Below, one piece after another: positions 1 through 9,703 of a DNA stretch of 64,000 nt; positions within the stretch are counted from its first letter, which is position 1, and every line of letters begins with the position of its first letter. The position numbers and the translations under genes were made by a program. The notes under the pieces were generated by a model. The model was not told the origin of the DNA. It was given only the letters and a program-made list of their open reading frames with translations, and ran no database searches. Source of the stretch: Chryseomicrobium excrementi (GTDB lineage: Bacteria; Bacillota; Bacilli; Bacillales_A; Planococcaceae). The stretch lies in assembly GCF_002798305.1 (NCBI RefSeq), contig NZ_PCGR01000002.1, forward strand, positions 730,034-794,033, in the 5' to 3' direction.

Positions 1-79
1 ATAAATGTCGCTTTGAAAGCGACCAAGAAAAATACAACCTGAGTTATCCTTTAGATACCACTCTAAAGGAGGCGTTTAT

Positions 80-706
80 ATGAAAACGGAACTTTTGTTT
101 ATTCTAGATCGAAGCGGTTCAATGGGAGGACTAGAAACAGATACGATTGGTGGATTCAATAGTTTGCTTGAAAAACAGCGCAAGCTAAAAGGGGAAGCCA
201 CCGTCACGACGTTGCTTTTTGATCATGAAGTTGAAGTACTGCATGACCGTATGTTTATAGAAGAAGTGGCACCTATTACTGAAAACGACTATTTTGTTCG
301 AGGGACGACGGCTCTCTTAGATGCGATTGGGTACGGAATTCATAGGATCCGTAATAGGAAACAGAACAAGATGTATGTAGAAACAAAAGTGCTTGTTGTA
401 ATTACTACAGATGGAATGGAAAATGCAAGCAAAGAATTTAAGCGTCATCAAATTCGTTCTTTAATAGAAGAACAAAAATCTCTAGGGTGGGAATTTATCT
501 TTTTAGGTGCCAATATCGATGCGATCGCAACTGCAGAACAATTTGGAATTCACCGAGACTATGCAGTGAATTATCATGCCGATAAGCAAGGGACTGAACT
601 CAATTTTGCTTCTATCAATGAAGCCGTCTCTTCAGTGAGAAACGGCAAAAAAGTATCACGTGATTGGAAAGAAGCTGTAGAACAAGATTATCAATCAAGA
701 CAGTAA
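80..706 (+). CDS. von Willebrand factor A domain protein
   Basis: A 208-residue cytosolic protein consisting almost entirely of one vWA fold. The metal-binding (MIDAS) site is visible as Asp10-x-Ser12-x-Ser14 in the first strand, a Thr in the RGTTALLDA segment and the TTDGMEN segment after the central strand. There is no signal peptide or membrane segment. The start is set by a strong AAAGGAGG site 8 nt upstream. Family members bind protein partners through a metal ion; the partner here is unknown. It is followed by a strong terminator and so ends its transcription unit. Fold assignment is firm; function is not known. Confidence 0.85.
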   Translation: MKTELLFILDRSGSMGGLETDTIGGFNSLLEKQRKLKGEATVTTLLFDHEVEVLHDRMFIEEVAPITENDYFVRGTTALLDAIGYGIHRIRNRKQNKMYVETKVLVVITTDGMENASKEFKRHQIRSLIEEQKSLGWEFIFLGANIDAIATAEQFGIHRDYAVNYHADKQGTELNFASINEAVSSVRNGKKVSRDWKEAVEQDYQSRQ

Positions 707-709
707 TAA

Positions 710-750
710 GAACCGGACGAAGCTCAGTGGCTTCGTCCGGTTCATTTTTA
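710..750 (+). terminator. Rho-independent terminator after the vWA gene
   Basis: A 14-bp perfect stem (GAACCGGACGAAGC with its complement, loop of 6) is followed by ATTTTTAT. Confidence 0.9.
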
Positions 751-763
751 TATGTTGTACCGC

Positions 764-839
764 GTGCAGGGGAAGCGTTCCGCGGGCTGAGCCTTGGTCT
801 CAGCTTCCGCTTTAATCCCGCTGGAGTCACCCCTGCACT
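764..839 (+). repeat. Family A palindromic repeat, copy 1
   Basis: About 76 nt bounded by GTGCAGGGG and CCCCTGCAC, with an internal CTGAG/CTCAG stem. It matches the copies at 29466, 33128 and 43308 with several differences, and is shorter because it lacks the extra CGCGGG unit of copies 3 and 4. It has the same orientation as copy 4. It is non-coding; short ORFs across it are incidental. Confidence 0.85.
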
Positions 840-859
840 CTTATAAAAGTACTCTCATC

Positions 860-881
860 TAAAACTATCAGTGATAGGTTT
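860..881 (-). terminator. Possible terminator of the symporter gene
   Basis: A hairpin with arms of about 9 bp (AAACCTATCA / TGATAGTTT) lies just past the symporter stop codon on the minus strand. Its T-tail is short, so the call is tentative. Confidence 0.45.
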
Positions 882-885
882 AAGC

Positions 886-2061
886 TTATGCCTGAACAAT
901 CTTCTTCCCAGTTAAGCGATTGACAAGAACCGTCAAAGCCCCGTCACCTGTAACATTCGTTGCTGTTCCGAAGCTGTCTTGCGCCAAGTACAGAGCAATC
1001 ATTAAAGATAGCATCGTTTGGTCAAAACCAAGCATTGTCTCTAGTAATCCCAAGGCTGCCATAACAGCCCCACCAGGAACTCCAGGTGCTGCAATCATCA
1101 TCACACCAAGCATCAAAATGAATGGGAACATGCTTGAGAAATCCGGTGTTTGGCCAGTTAAGAATAAGACTCCCATTGCACAGCTTACTAATGTGATCGT
1201 ACTTCCTGATAAGTGAATCGTTGCAAACAAAGGAATCGAAAACTCTGCAATTTTTTCATTCACTCCAGTTTTTTTAGCAGATTGCATGGTTACTGGAATG
1301 GTTGCAGCAGATGATTGTGTTCCTAGAGCTGTAAAGTAAGCGGGTAGCATAGAGCGGAGCAAACGCAATGGGTTCACTCCAGCTGCAGTACCTGCCACTG
1401 TGTACTGAATGAGTAACATCACAATATGAAGCGCGATGATGACAATAAATACTTTAGAGAATACTACTAAAATGGATTGCACTTGACCACCGTATGTCAT
1501 ATTCATAAAGATTCCTAGAATATGAATAGGAAGTAAAGGAATGATGATGACTGTAATTACTTTTTCAATAATTTTTTGGAACTCGTCCAAAATGTTACGT
1601 AAGTTGATGCTGTCAGTAGCAGAGACGCCAATTCCTAAAACAAACGATAGGATCAATGCGCTCATCACTCCCATGATTGGAGCCATCTCAATAGTGAAGA
1701 AACCAGATTGTAAAAATTCTTCCGGATTCTCAAGGTCAATCACGGTATTGTTTTCAACGAATCCTGGTAATAGAAAACTGCCAACTACAAACGCTAAAAG
1801 GCCTGCAATGATGGTTGAAATATAGGCAGTAGATGCTGTTAATCCTAAGAGCTTTCCAGCACCTTTTCCCATGTGTGCAATTCCTGGAGTAATGAACCCT
1901 ATAATAATCAATGGAATAGCAAAGCTTAAAAAGGCGCCGAAGATACCATTGAAAGTGGCAAATGCTCTCACTACTTCAACAGGAACAAATGAACCGAGTG
2001 CTACACCGAGTACTATCGCAACAATGATACGAGGTAATAAACCAAACTTGATTTTCACCAA
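886..2061 (-). CDS. Dicarboxylate/amino acid:cation symporter (DAACS family)
   Basis: 391 residues of almost continuous hydrophobic helices, as in sodium- or proton-coupled glutamate/dicarboxylate carriers. Family signatures are the serine-rich re-entrant loop (GTQSSAATIPVT, about residue 245) and the late substrate-binding segment around NVTGDGALT. It would import C4-dicarboxylates or acidic/neutral amino acids across the cell membrane; the exact substrate cannot be read from sequence. It is a single gene divergent from the secreted nuclease gene. Confidence 0.85.
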   Translation of the reverse strand: MVKIKFGLLPRIIVAIVLGVALGSFVPVEVVRAFATFNGIFGAFLSFAIPLIIIGFITPGIAHMGKGAGKLLGLTASTAYISTIIAGLLAFVVGSFLLPGFVENNTVIDLENPEEFLQSGFFTIEMAPIMGVMSALILSFVLGIGVSATDSINLRNILDEFQKIIEKVITVIIIPLLPIHILGIFMNMTYGGQVQSILVVFSKVFIVIIALHIVMLLIQYTVAGTAAGVNPLRLLRSMLPAYFTALGTQSSAATIPVTMQSAKKTGVNEKIAEFSIPLFATIHLSGSTITLVSCAMGVLFLTGQTPDFSSMFPFILMLGVMMIAAPGVPGGAVMAALGLLETMLGFDQTMLSLMIALYLAQDSFGTATNVTGDGALTVLVNRLTGKKIVQA

Positions 2062-2257
2062 AATCGTCCTCCCTAAAAATACATTTGTTTTTTCATGAAC
2101 GTATCATATCACGAAATAGTAAGAATACTTATTTTTTGAATAGAAAGAATAATTAAATTCTCTACCATATCACAAAATGTAACCGATTTCAAAATAATGA
2201 CGCTTTCTTTACAATTTTCAGATATAATAGAAAAGCATGACACTAAATTAGGGAAGG

Positions 2258-5200
2258 ATGAAAAATTTGAACACAGTAAATTTGTTCAAAACGGCATGGA
2301 CTAAGAGTTTGTTAGCTTTCGTGCTAGTAGTTTCGTTGGTTGTACCTTACTTACCACAAACCGCTTCAGCAGCTCCGGTAAGTGTAGCCACGGATTTGAT
2401 TATCTCAGAGTATATTGAAGGGTCTTCAAATAATAAAGCACTTGAAATTTATAACGGCACGGGAGCAGACATTGATCTCTCAAATTACAAATTAGAGCTT
2501 TATAACAATGGTCTAACAACTGTAGGGAATACAGAGAACTTAACAGGAACTTTAGCTCATGGAGCTACATATATTTTATACAACTCATCTGCTACAGCTG
2601 ATTTCAAGCCAGTAAATGGGAAGTCAAGTGGCGTGGCAAACTTTAATGGTGACGATACGGTCCTATTAAAAAAAGGAGATACATTAGTAGATTCATTTGG
2701 ACAGTTCGGGAATGATCCAGGAACAAATTGGTCTGCAAATGGAGTCGCAACTTCAGAAATGACCTTAGTCAGAAAAGAGACTATTGTTCAAGGAGATACG
2801 AATCCATCAGATGTATTTGATCCTTCAGTTGAGTGGATTGCCTATCCACAAAATACAGCAACTTATTTAGGATCACATACTATGAATGGAGCACCACCTG
2901 TTGAAGAGACAAAAGTAGCAGACGTTTCAGTTTCACCTGCTGCAGGTTCTGTTTTAAGTGGAACGCAAGTGACATTATCTACGACGACCAAAGATGCTAC
3001 AATCTATTACACAACGGACGGTTCAACTCCTTCGACAGAAAGTACTCTATATAGCACTCCAATCGAAATCAATGCGGATACGGTCATCAAAGCTGTAGGG
3101 GTAAAAGAGGGATTAGAGACAAGTGAAATTCAAACTTATGAATACACAATTCTTGTTCCAACTACTGTGGCTGAGGTACGCGCTGCAACTCAAGGGTCAA
3201 AAATCATTACAGAAGCAATCGTTACAACAGATAAACAAAAGTTTGGGAATAACGGTTTTTATATTCAAGATGACACTGCTGGAATCTATGTATTTACAAG
3301 CTATGATTTGGGAGTAACTGAAGGGGACCGGGTTCAAATTCAAGGAACTCTAGGTATCTACCAAGGCGATCTTCAAATCACCAATCCAGTTGTAACTAAG
3401 CTTACTGCAAACAATGAACTGCCAGCTGTGCAAGTGGTTCCAGCTTCAGGCGTCAATGCGGATACGCAAGGTGAGAGACTCGTAATGGAAAAGGCGACTA
3501 TTTCAGCTATCCGAGATGCAGGATTTGGAACAATCGAGTTAACTGCAACTACAGAAGACGGATCATCCGTTTTAGTTCGAAATGATAACCGTAATGGATT
3601 TACGTATGATGATTTCATTCGTCAATATAAAAATGGGGATGTTTTAGACATCTATGGTTTTGCTGGTACATTTAATGGCACTTTCCAATTTAAAACTATT
3701 GGATCTAAGAGCTTTGAATTGTCCGTGAAACCAGATGTATTTACGAATGTGTTCCCAGGTTCAGTTAAAGAAGGTCAAGCGATCGAATTATTAACTGAAC
3801 TTGAAAATGCAACGATTTATTACACGACAGATGGTTCGACACCATCTACTACGAGCACACTATACACAACACCAATCGTCTTAACGGAAACTTCTACTAT
3901 TAAAGCGATTGCTGTGACAGACACAACAACTTCTGAGGTGTTTAGCTTCAAGTACACAGTATTAAAGACAGAGAACGTAACGATCGAAGAGATTCAAGGT
4001 GAAGACCATTATTCACCTTATACAGGAGCTTCAGTTGCTGGTGTTACAGGAGTGATAACTCATTTCTACAACACAGCGAACTTCTTCATTCAAACAACAA
4101 CACCTGATAACAACCCGGCTACAGCTGAAGGCATTATGGTGAACTTCGCAAATGCGAAATCAACTTATTCAATCGGTGATGTGGTAACAGTGAATGGTCT
4201 TGTTCAAGAGCATTACTATGAAGGGTATTCAGATAGCCGTCAGACAGATCTTCCTATTACGCGCATTGCCAACACATCTTTAGTGAAAACTGGTACTGCA
4301 GAGCTTCCGGCTCCAGTTCAAATGGGCGTAGATAGAGTTGCTCCTACGAAAATTATTGATAATGACCAATTGACTTCTTTTGATGTTAATGAAGACGGAA
4401 TCGATTTCTGGGAGTCTTTAGAAGGAATGCGCATTTCAGTTCCGAATGCTCAAATTTTAGGACCTCAAAAATACGGTGAAGTGATTGTAGTGAACACAGA
4501 AGCTACTAACAACACGTTAAACTTACTGGGCGGAATCAACATCTCTTCTGATGATTACAATCCAGAGCGCGTCATCTTAGATATCGACGATGAAAACTTT
4601 GTTACAAAATCAGGAGATCGTTTTGCTACTGCGCCTGTAGGTGTTGTTGGTTATGGATTCGGAAACTACAAAGTATTTACATCGGTCGATCAACTTCCAG
4701 AGTTGATTGAATCAGAACATCCAGATGAAACTACTAAAATTGAAGCAGCAGAAGAGAAATTGACTGTAGCATCTTATAATGTTGAAAATTTCTCGGCTAA
4801 CAGTGAACAAACACCTGACGAGAAAGTAGCAAAGATTGCGGATTCGTTTGTGACTAAAATGAAATCACCAGACATCATTACTTTAGTAGAGGTACAAGAT
4901 AATGATGGTGCTACCGCATCGGGTACAACGGATGCGTCTCAATCTTACGAACGCTTGATTGCAGCGATTCAGGCTGCCGGAGGGCCGACGTACTCTTATA
5001 CAGATATTGCACCTGAGTATAATAAAGATGGAGGGCAACCGGGTGGAAACATTCGTGTCGGCTACCTATACAATCCATCTCGTGTCCAACTAGCTGAAGG
5101 TACGAAAGGTACTGCAACAGAGGGCGCACAGTGGACAGATAGTGGTTCTCTTACATTAAATCCTGGACGTATCTTAGATTTACCGCAGGAAAACACACGA

Positions 5201-6049
5201 AAACCAATTGCTGCTGAATTTATATTTAACGGTGAAAAAGTAGTAGTTATCGGAGCACACTTGAACTCCAAAGGTGGAGACCAGGGACTGTTCGGTAAAA
5301 ACCAACCACCTGTACTTGGTTCAGAACCAGAGCGAATTGAACTTGCGACTATGATCAACGATTTCATCGAGCGAGGCCTTGCAAAGGATCCAAACTTAAA
5401 TGTCGTGGTGGCAGGAGATATGAATGACTTCGAGTTCACTCCAGCATTGACAGCATTAAAAGGCGATAGTTTAGTGAACATGATTGAACAAGTGCCAGTA
5501 GAAGATCGTTTTACTTACTACTACCAAGGCAATAACCAAGTATTAGATCATATTTTAGTCACAAAAAACTTACTAGCTAAGACAGTGGTAGATATCCTTC
5601 ATGTAAATGCTAACAAAATGGAAGCGCATGGGCGGGCATCTGACCACGATGCGGTATTAATTCAGGTTGACTTTACAAAAGAAGTAACTCCACCAGTACC
5701 TCCCATGGAGTACGAACGATTCTTGAAGTATGAAAATACTAAGATTGGTAAATTAGTCATCGCTACTCCAAAAACACATATAACCGTAGATGAGAATGTG
5801 AGAATCAACAATGGCATTGAGATTAAATCTCAGATTGCTGGAATCACAGGTTCTGGTCTCGTTGATCGAGCAGTGGTCTTGAACCCTAATAAACAAAATG
5901 CTATTTTTGATTTTGAAGGATCTTTTGTAAAAGAAATTGTTATCACAGGTTCTTACAAGATGGAATTACGTAACATCGAAAATGTACAGAAGATTTCTTA
6001 TCAAAAAGGTGCTTCAGAACATAAAGTTACAATAATCTCTACAAAGTAA
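2258..6049 (+). CDS. Large secreted nuclease/phosphatase-type protein: LTD, chitobiase-C-like, OB and EEP domains
   Basis: 1263 residues. An N-terminal signal peptide ends near an ASA-AP site (about residue 39). Then come a lamin-tail domain (about 45-214, starting LIISEYIEGSSNNKALEIYN), a chitobiase-C-like beta module (about 222-298), an OB-fold-like module (300-490), a second chitobiase-C-like module (493-570; both carry ATIYYTTDGSTPST), another OB-like part (571-685), and an endonuclease/exonuclease/phosphatase domain (about 831-1143). The last shows catalytic segments ASYNVENF, GAHLNSKGGD, VAGDMNDFE and a terminal SDHDAV. The last 120 residues are unassigned. No LPXTG anchor is seen. It resembles extracellular DNases such as B. 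subtilis YhcR, probably nutrient-scavenging. ATG 2258 sits very close to GGGAAGG; TTG 2267 is an alternative start. A good -10 (TATAAT, 2223-2228) lies upstream. Confidence 0.85.
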   Translation: MKNLNTVNLFKTAWTKSLLAFVLVVSLVVPYLPQTASAAPVSVATDLIISEYIEGSSNNKALEIYNGTGADIDLSNYKLELYNNGLTTVGNTENLTGTLAHGATYILYNSSATADFKPVNGKSSGVANFNGDDTVLLKKGDTLVDSFGQFGNDPGTNWSANGVATSEMTLVRKETIVQGDTNPSDVFDPSVEWIAYPQNTATYLGSHTMNGAPPVEETKVADVSVSPAAGSVLSGTQVTLSTTTKDATIYYTTDGSTPSTESTLYSTPIEINADTVIKAVGVKEGLETSEIQTYEYTILVPTTVAEVRAATQGSKIITEAIVTTDKQKFGNNGFYIQDDTAGIYVFTSYDLGVTEGDRVQIQGTLGIYQGDLQITNPVVTKLTANNELPAVQVVPASGVNADTQGERLVMEKATISAIRDAGFGTIELTATTEDGSSVLVRNDNRNGFTYDDFIRQYKNGDVLDIYGFAGTFNGTFQFKTIGSKSFELSVKPDVFTNVFPGSVKEGQAIELLTELENATIYYTTDGSTPSTTSTLYTTPIVLTETSTIKAIAVTDTTTSEVFSFKYTVLKTENVTIEEIQGEDHYSPYTGASVAGVTGVITHFYNTANFFIQTTTPDNNPATAEGIMVNFANAKSTYSIGDVVTVNGLVQEHYYEGYSDSRQTDLPITRIANTSLVKTGTAELPAPVQMGVDRVAPTKIIDNDQLTSFDVNEDGIDFWESLEGMRISVPNAQILGPQKYGEVIVVNTEATNNTLNLLGGINISSDDYNPERVILDIDDENFVTKSGDRFATAPVGVVGYGFGNYKVFTSVDQLPELIESEHPDETTKIEAAEEKLTVASYNVENFSANSEQTPDEKVAKIADSFVTKMKSPDIITLVEVQDNDGATASGTTDASQSYERLIAAIQAAGGPTYSYTDIAPEYNKDGGQPGGNIRVGYLYNPSRVQLAEGTKGTATEGAQWTDSGSLTLNPGRILDLPQENTRKPIAAEFIFNGEKVVVIGAHLNSKGGDQGLFGKNQPPVLGSEPERIELATMINDFIERGLAKDPNLNVVVAGDMNDFEFTPALTALKGDSLVNMIEQVPVEDRFTYYYQGNNQVLDHILVTKNLLAKTVVDILHVNANKMEAHGRASDHDAVLIQVDFTKEVTPPVPPMEYERFLKYENTKIGKLVIATPKTHITVDENVRINNGIEIKSQIAGITGSGLVDRAVVLNPNKQNAIFDFEGSFVKEIVITGSYKMELRNIENVQKISYQKGASEHKVTIISTK

Positions 6050-6123
6050 AAATAGTTTGAAATCGATGAAACTTATCCAGACATGAAACGTACTACTTAG
6101 TGCCAACCATTGTCTGGCATGAA

Positions 6124-6156
6124 AAAGAGCGCTGTCCAACCAGCGCTCTTTTTTTG
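6124..6156 (+). terminator. Terminator after the secreted nuclease
   Basis: The stem AAGAGCGCTG / CAGCGCTCTT with a 6-nt loop is followed by seven or more T. Confidence 0.9.
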
Positions 6157-6202
6157 TTTGGTAGAGGAATGGCAGCATTCCTTTAGCCTAATTTAGTTTT
6201 CT

Positions 6203-6538
6203 CTAGTAGGGTCTTCTTCCGAATTCCCGATCTGCATATAATAAATGTTTTCCATTGTTGACATCATCATAATACTGTTTGCGTTCACTTTCCTCGAAAC
6301 TCATCCGGTTGAAATGTTCATCTGTATCATCACCGGTTACAAACTCTTTGAATTTTTCCCAAAGTCCTTCTTTTTCATGTCCTTCATGTTCGTTATGACC
6401 TCTATAAATGCTCATCCGGTCATCCCGTTTTGACATCAGGTACATATCTTCATCTGTATATCCTTCTGCACGTAGTCGGTCCATTTCAGTCTGAAGGTCT
6501 TGCTCATTGTCAAACGTTCTGTAATAACGATTTTCCAT
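6203..6538 (-). CDS. YflT/general stress protein 17M-like protein
   Basis: 111 residues, very hydrophilic. The N-terminal part (FDNEQDLQTEMDRLRAEGYTDEDMYLMSK) is the short alpha/beta domain of the general stress protein 17M (YflT) family, whose B. subtilis member belongs to the SigB regulon. The middle and C-terminal parts are acidic and His/Arg rich (HNEHEGHEKEG). A clear AAGGAGG site lies upstream. A weak SigB-like promoter (GTTTTA then GGAAAT about 15 nt on) can be drawn on the minus strand near 6610-6640, but not firmly. Biochemical function is unknown. Confidence 0.75.
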   Translation of the reverse strand: MENRYYRTFDNEQDLQTEMDRLRAEGYTDEDMYLMSKRDDRMSIYRGHNEHEGHEKEGLWEKFKEFVTGDDTDEHFNRMSFEESERKQYYDDVNNGKHLLYADREFGRRPY

Positions 6539-6728
6539 AAATGAATTGCCTCCTTAAATGGTTTGAAATGCGAAATACTGTGCTGCCACTTCTACATTTC
6601 CACAATTAGAGCTTTGTAAAACGTCTTTGTCTAAAATAGGTAGTTTTTTACTAGTCTCTCTCCTTGCAACTTGACTTTCTCTACTGATAGACTAGACGGA
6701 GCATCTTGATAGAAAAGGACGTGAGACT

Positions 6729-7274
6729 ATGCTAGACGCACTCATCATTTTCATTGCTCAACTCATCTATGTGCCGATTTTGACACTTCGGACGATTATG
6801 ATGGTAAAAGGCATGAAAGCGAAGGCGGCAGGCTTTGGAATATTAGAAGGTATCATTTATGTGGTAGCACTGGGGATTGTGTTTAGTGATCTTTCAAATT
6901 ACATGAATATGATTTCGTACGCACTAGGATTCGGGATTGGACTTTACTTAGGCCAAATACTAGAGCAGCGATTAGCTATCGGTTATGTATCACTTGAAGT
7001 CAATGTTATGAATAAGAATGAAGAAATGATTGATCGTTTACGAAATGAAGGATTCAGTGTCTCGACTTCGGAAGTAGAAGGTATGAATGAGGCGCGCAGG
7101 TACCGACTTGATTGCACGGCTCGACGCGATAGGGAGCAGGAGTTCATCAGGATAGTAAGCCACTATGAACCGAATGCCTTTATCGTTTCTTATGAACCTC
7201 GAAATTTTAAAGGTGGCTATATTACCAAATCTATGAAGCGAAATCGGAAAAAACAGGGGGTACCAAATGGATAG
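6729..7274 (+). CDS. UPF0316 membrane protein (YebE-like, DUF5698 + DUF2179)
   Basis: 181 residues. Three hydrophobic helices fill the first 80 residues (DUF5698 part). A soluble C-terminal alpha/beta domain of DUF2179 type follows ([25 protein letters not shown]). This arrangement is the UPF0316 family of B. subtilis YebE. It lies in the cell membrane and its function is unknown. Its end overlaps the start of the next gene by 8 nt, so the two are likely translated together. The start ATG follows GGACGTGAG. Confidence 0.75.
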   Translation: MLDALIIFIAQLIYVPILTLRTIMMVKGMKAKAAGFGILEGIIYVVALGIVFSDLSNYMNMISYALGFGIGLYLGQILEQRLAIGYVSLEVNVMNKNEEMIDRLRNEGFSVSTSEVEGMNEARRYRLDCTARRDREQEFIRIVSHYEPNAFIVSYEPRNFKGGYITKSMKRNRKKQGVPNG

Positions 7275-7902
7275 TATCATTTTCGACTTAGACGGCACTT
7301 TATGGGATTCCAGACAAACGATTGCCGATGCTTGGACTCAAGCGATTCAACAAGAGATTGATGGCCATCCAGGTTACACGAAAGATGACATTGGTGGCTT
7401 GATGGGGCTTCAGATTCCTCAAATTGCAGAAAAATTGTTCCCGAATGCTTCCCTCGAACAAAGACAAGCTTATATGGACGCATGCGCTTTAGTTGATCAA
7501 AAATTTATTCGCAAGCAGGGCGGGATCTTATTTGAGGGGCTAGAAAAAACACTTGAAGAGCTAAAAAAGACGTATCGGCTGTTTATTGTCTCTAATTGTG
7601 AAGATGGTTATATAGAATCTTTTTATGAAGCACATGGATTGGAACGTTACTTTGAAGACTTTGAAAATCCAGGACGCACTGGACTTTCAAAAGGCGAGAA
7701 CATTGTCTTGGTACAACAGAGAAATCACCTTAATAACTCGGTCTATGTCGGTGACACGCAAGGGGATTTGGATGCAGCTCGTTTTGCAGGGATCCCGTTC
7801 ATTTATGCCTCGTACGGATTTGGGCATCCTAGTGAAGTGGATTATACTTTAAACGCTATTCAAGACCTTCCTGAATTAATGAAAACAATTGAAGCGAAAT
7901 GA
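7267..7902 (+). CDS. HAD-superfamily hydrolase (phosphoglycolate phosphatase-like)
   Basis: 211 residues with HAD motif [11 protein letters not shown] at the N terminus, a helical cap, motif II in FIVSNCEDG, and motif [14 protein letters not shown]. These are the residues for an aspartyl-phosphate phosphatase acting on a small phosphorylated metabolite. The substrate is not readable; the cap type resembles phosphoglycolate phosphatase/Gph proteins. It is coupled to the UPF0316 gene by overlap and uses a GGGGGTACC-region ribosome site inside that gene. Confidence 0.8.
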   Translation: MDSIIFDLDGTLWDSRQTIADAWTQAIQQEIDGHPGYTKDDIGGLMGLQIPQIAEKLFPNASLEQRQAYMDACALVDQKFIRKQGGILFEGLEKTLEELKKTYRLFIVSNCEDGYIESFYEAHGLERYFEDFENPGRTGLSKGENIVLVQQRNHLNNSVYVGDTQGDLDAARFAGIPFIYASYGFGHPSEVDYTLNAIQDLPELMKTIEAK

Positions 7903-7959
7903 AACTTTTGGAGCACGCGTCCGTATATCTAGTATACAAATTAAAAGGAGCTATTTTTC

Positions 7960-8250
7960 ATGAGTACACTTAAAGTAGCAAAAGTCGTTGCGTTGATTTA
8001 TCAAGCAGTATTGGCCATTCCATTTGTAGGAGGCTCAATAGTATTGAGCACTGGATGGGGCGCGCTGGGACTTGGTTTTGTCATTCATGCGATTGTGTTC
8101 ATCCTCGCGTTAAAATCAAATGGAGCGAAAGTGGCGTCTATAATCGGTATGGTGACCAATGCACTGGCTTGGATACCGCTGTTTGGTTGGTTTATGCATC
8201 TAGTAACGGCCGTTGCCTATGGACTTGAACTGTTAACACGCAAAGAATAA
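7960..8250 (+). CDS. Small hypothetical membrane protein
   Basis: 96 residues with three hydrophobic segments (about 8-30, 35-52, 57-85) and a basic C-terminal end. I do not recognise the family. The AAAAGGAGC ribosome site 8-9 nt upstream and a strong terminator just after the stop support a real gene. Confidence 0.65.
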   Translation: MSTLKVAKVVALIYQAVLAIPFVGGSIVLSTGWGALGLGFVIHAIVFILALKSNGAKVASIIGMVTNALAWIPLFGWFMHLVTAVAYGLELLTRKE

Positions 8251-8252
8251 AG

Positions 8253-8288
8253 AAAATGCCAGTCGATTTTAATCGATTGGCATTTTTT
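8253..8288. terminator. Bidirectional terminator
   Basis: AAAATGCCAGTCGAT pairs with ATCGATTGGCATTTT, with A and T runs on the two sides. It serves the small membrane protein gene (+) and, overlapping its 3' end, the GGDEF gene (-). Confidence 0.85.
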
Positions 8289-9588
8289 TGTACAAATGAA
8301 ACCCAACACCCGTAGCTTCTTTGATTTCATATAACGCATGGTCAGCTTCTTTCAATAATTGGTTTTTGTTTTTAGCGGAACCAGGATAGTATGCGCCTCC
8401 CATGCCGATTTGAATGGAAATAGAATGCTCCTGATAAATGAAAGGTTCTTCAAATTGGTAAAGGATTCGTTTGGCGACCTCTCCGATTGTGTCTATATCT
8501 TTAATATGTGGAATGATGATAGCAAACTCATCTCCGCCGAACCGCGCTACAATGTCATGATCACGCAAAACTCGTTGAAGACGAAGTGCGGTTTCTTTGA
8601 TGACCGCATCGCCAGCGTCGTGGCCATAGGTATCATTAATATCTTTAAAGCGATAGCCGTCTATCAGAAACAGGGCTAAAAGCTCACCTGTGCCTGTAGT
8701 TTGCTGAAGTAGATAATCCATTTTATCATCAAATGCTCTCCGATTCGGCAGTCCTGACAAATGATCAATAAAAGCCATCCGCTGAAGTTCATCTTGTAAG
8801 TTTGTCTCAGCGGTAGCATCTCTAAGTAATAAATACCAGCCTTGCTCTCGTTCAGCAATAGTGATGGGTATAAATTTTACTTTGATATACTTGGTGTCTT
8901 CTTGATTGATTCGTGTGACCCAAAGTTCATGTCGAGAGGTCTTTTTAGGTTTAGGTTCTGTTGTGAACCATTCATCGAAAAATGATTCTTTAAACCAGTC
9001 TGTTAAATAACTGCCTTCTAGTTCATGGGCAGTGGCCTTAAGAAAAGTTGTAGCTTCAGGATTGCATTTCACAATGCGCCCGTGTGTGTCTACTTGAAAA
9101 ATGGCTTCATTGTTTAATTCAATCAAAGATTCTAAACGCATCCGTTCTTCATCTACCTGACGTTGTGCCTCTTTTAAATGCTGTAACGCTTGTTCATGTT
9201 CGGTAATATCTCGGACAATAGCCATAATAAAATGAAGGTTCAGCTTCTCTAAGTAGATGGGGGTCAGTAGACTTTCTCCAATATAATGCTGACCTTTGTG
9301 TTCAATAGGCATCTTAAACCGGATCTTGTTCATGGAAAGTCGCGCTTCATCGTAGTGTTCTCTTAATGAGATATATGCTTGGTCAGATACCATAGATTTC
9401 ATCGTCACACGCTGGGAAAGATCAGGGAGTTTTACGGTTTGCTTGGCAGCTTGATTGGCATAGATGTATTCGTAATCGTTCCCGTTATAGCTCATTACAA
9501 ATACTAAATCATCAATTTGATCAAAGGTTTGTGTTACCAGTGATAAAAACTCACTTCCCAGCTCGTCAAATAATTGCTTGATTCGCAT
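8269..9588 (-). CDS. PAS-PAS-GGDEF diguanylate cyclase
   Basis: About 439 residues from the ATG at 9588, chosen because AGGGGGAC lies 6-8 nt upstream; the longer GTG start would overlap that site. There are two PAS-like sensor regions (about 20-130 and 150-265; the first ends in the usual DITEHEQALQHLKEAQ coiled linker) and a C-terminal GGDEF domain (about 275-435). The active site is RFGGDEFAII. An inhibitory c-di-GMP site RDHD lies five residues before GGDEF, so product feedback is expected. There are no membrane helices, so sensing is cytosolic. It makes cyclic di-GMP; the stimulus is unknown. Confidence 0.9.
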   Translation of the reverse strand: MRIKQLFDELGSEFLSLVTQTFDQIDDLVFVMSYNGNDYEYIYANQAAKQTVKLPDLSQRVTMKSMVSDQAYISLREHYDEARLSMNKIRFKMPIEHKGQHYIGESLLTPIYLEKLNLHFIMAIVRDITEHEQALQHLKEAQRQVDEERMRLESLIELNNEAIFQVDTHGRIVKCNPEATTFLKATAHELEGSYLTDWFKESFFDEWFTTEPKPKKTSRHELWVTRINQEDTKYIKVKFIPITIAEREQGWYLLLRDATAETNLQDELQRMAFIDHLSGLPNRRAFDDKMDYLLQQTTGTGELLALFLIDGYRFKDINDTYGHDAGDAVIKETALRLQRVLRDHDIVARFGGDEFAIIIPHIKDIDTIGEVAKRILYQFEEPFIYQEHSISIQIGMGGAYYPGSAKNKNQLLKEADHALYEIKEATGVGFHLYKKMPID

Positions 9589-9703
9589 GCGACCGTCCCC
9601 CTGCACCTTTTTTCTTATTATGCCATAGTTCTAGTGCTTGAATGTAGATTTTTGAGGTTTATACTAAATGTATATGTCATTTATTGCGGAAGGAAACCTA
9701 TCT

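Noticed and set aside
1-79. Hairpin GTCGCTT/AAGCGAC at 7-23
   Set aside because: A clear stem but no T run; the sequence to the left is outside the window, so terminator or leader function cannot be judged.
664-846. Short ORFs across repeat A copy 1, and similar ones at 29273, 33014 and 43285
   Set aside because: The same peptide stretches recur because the repeat itself is copied; no start signals.
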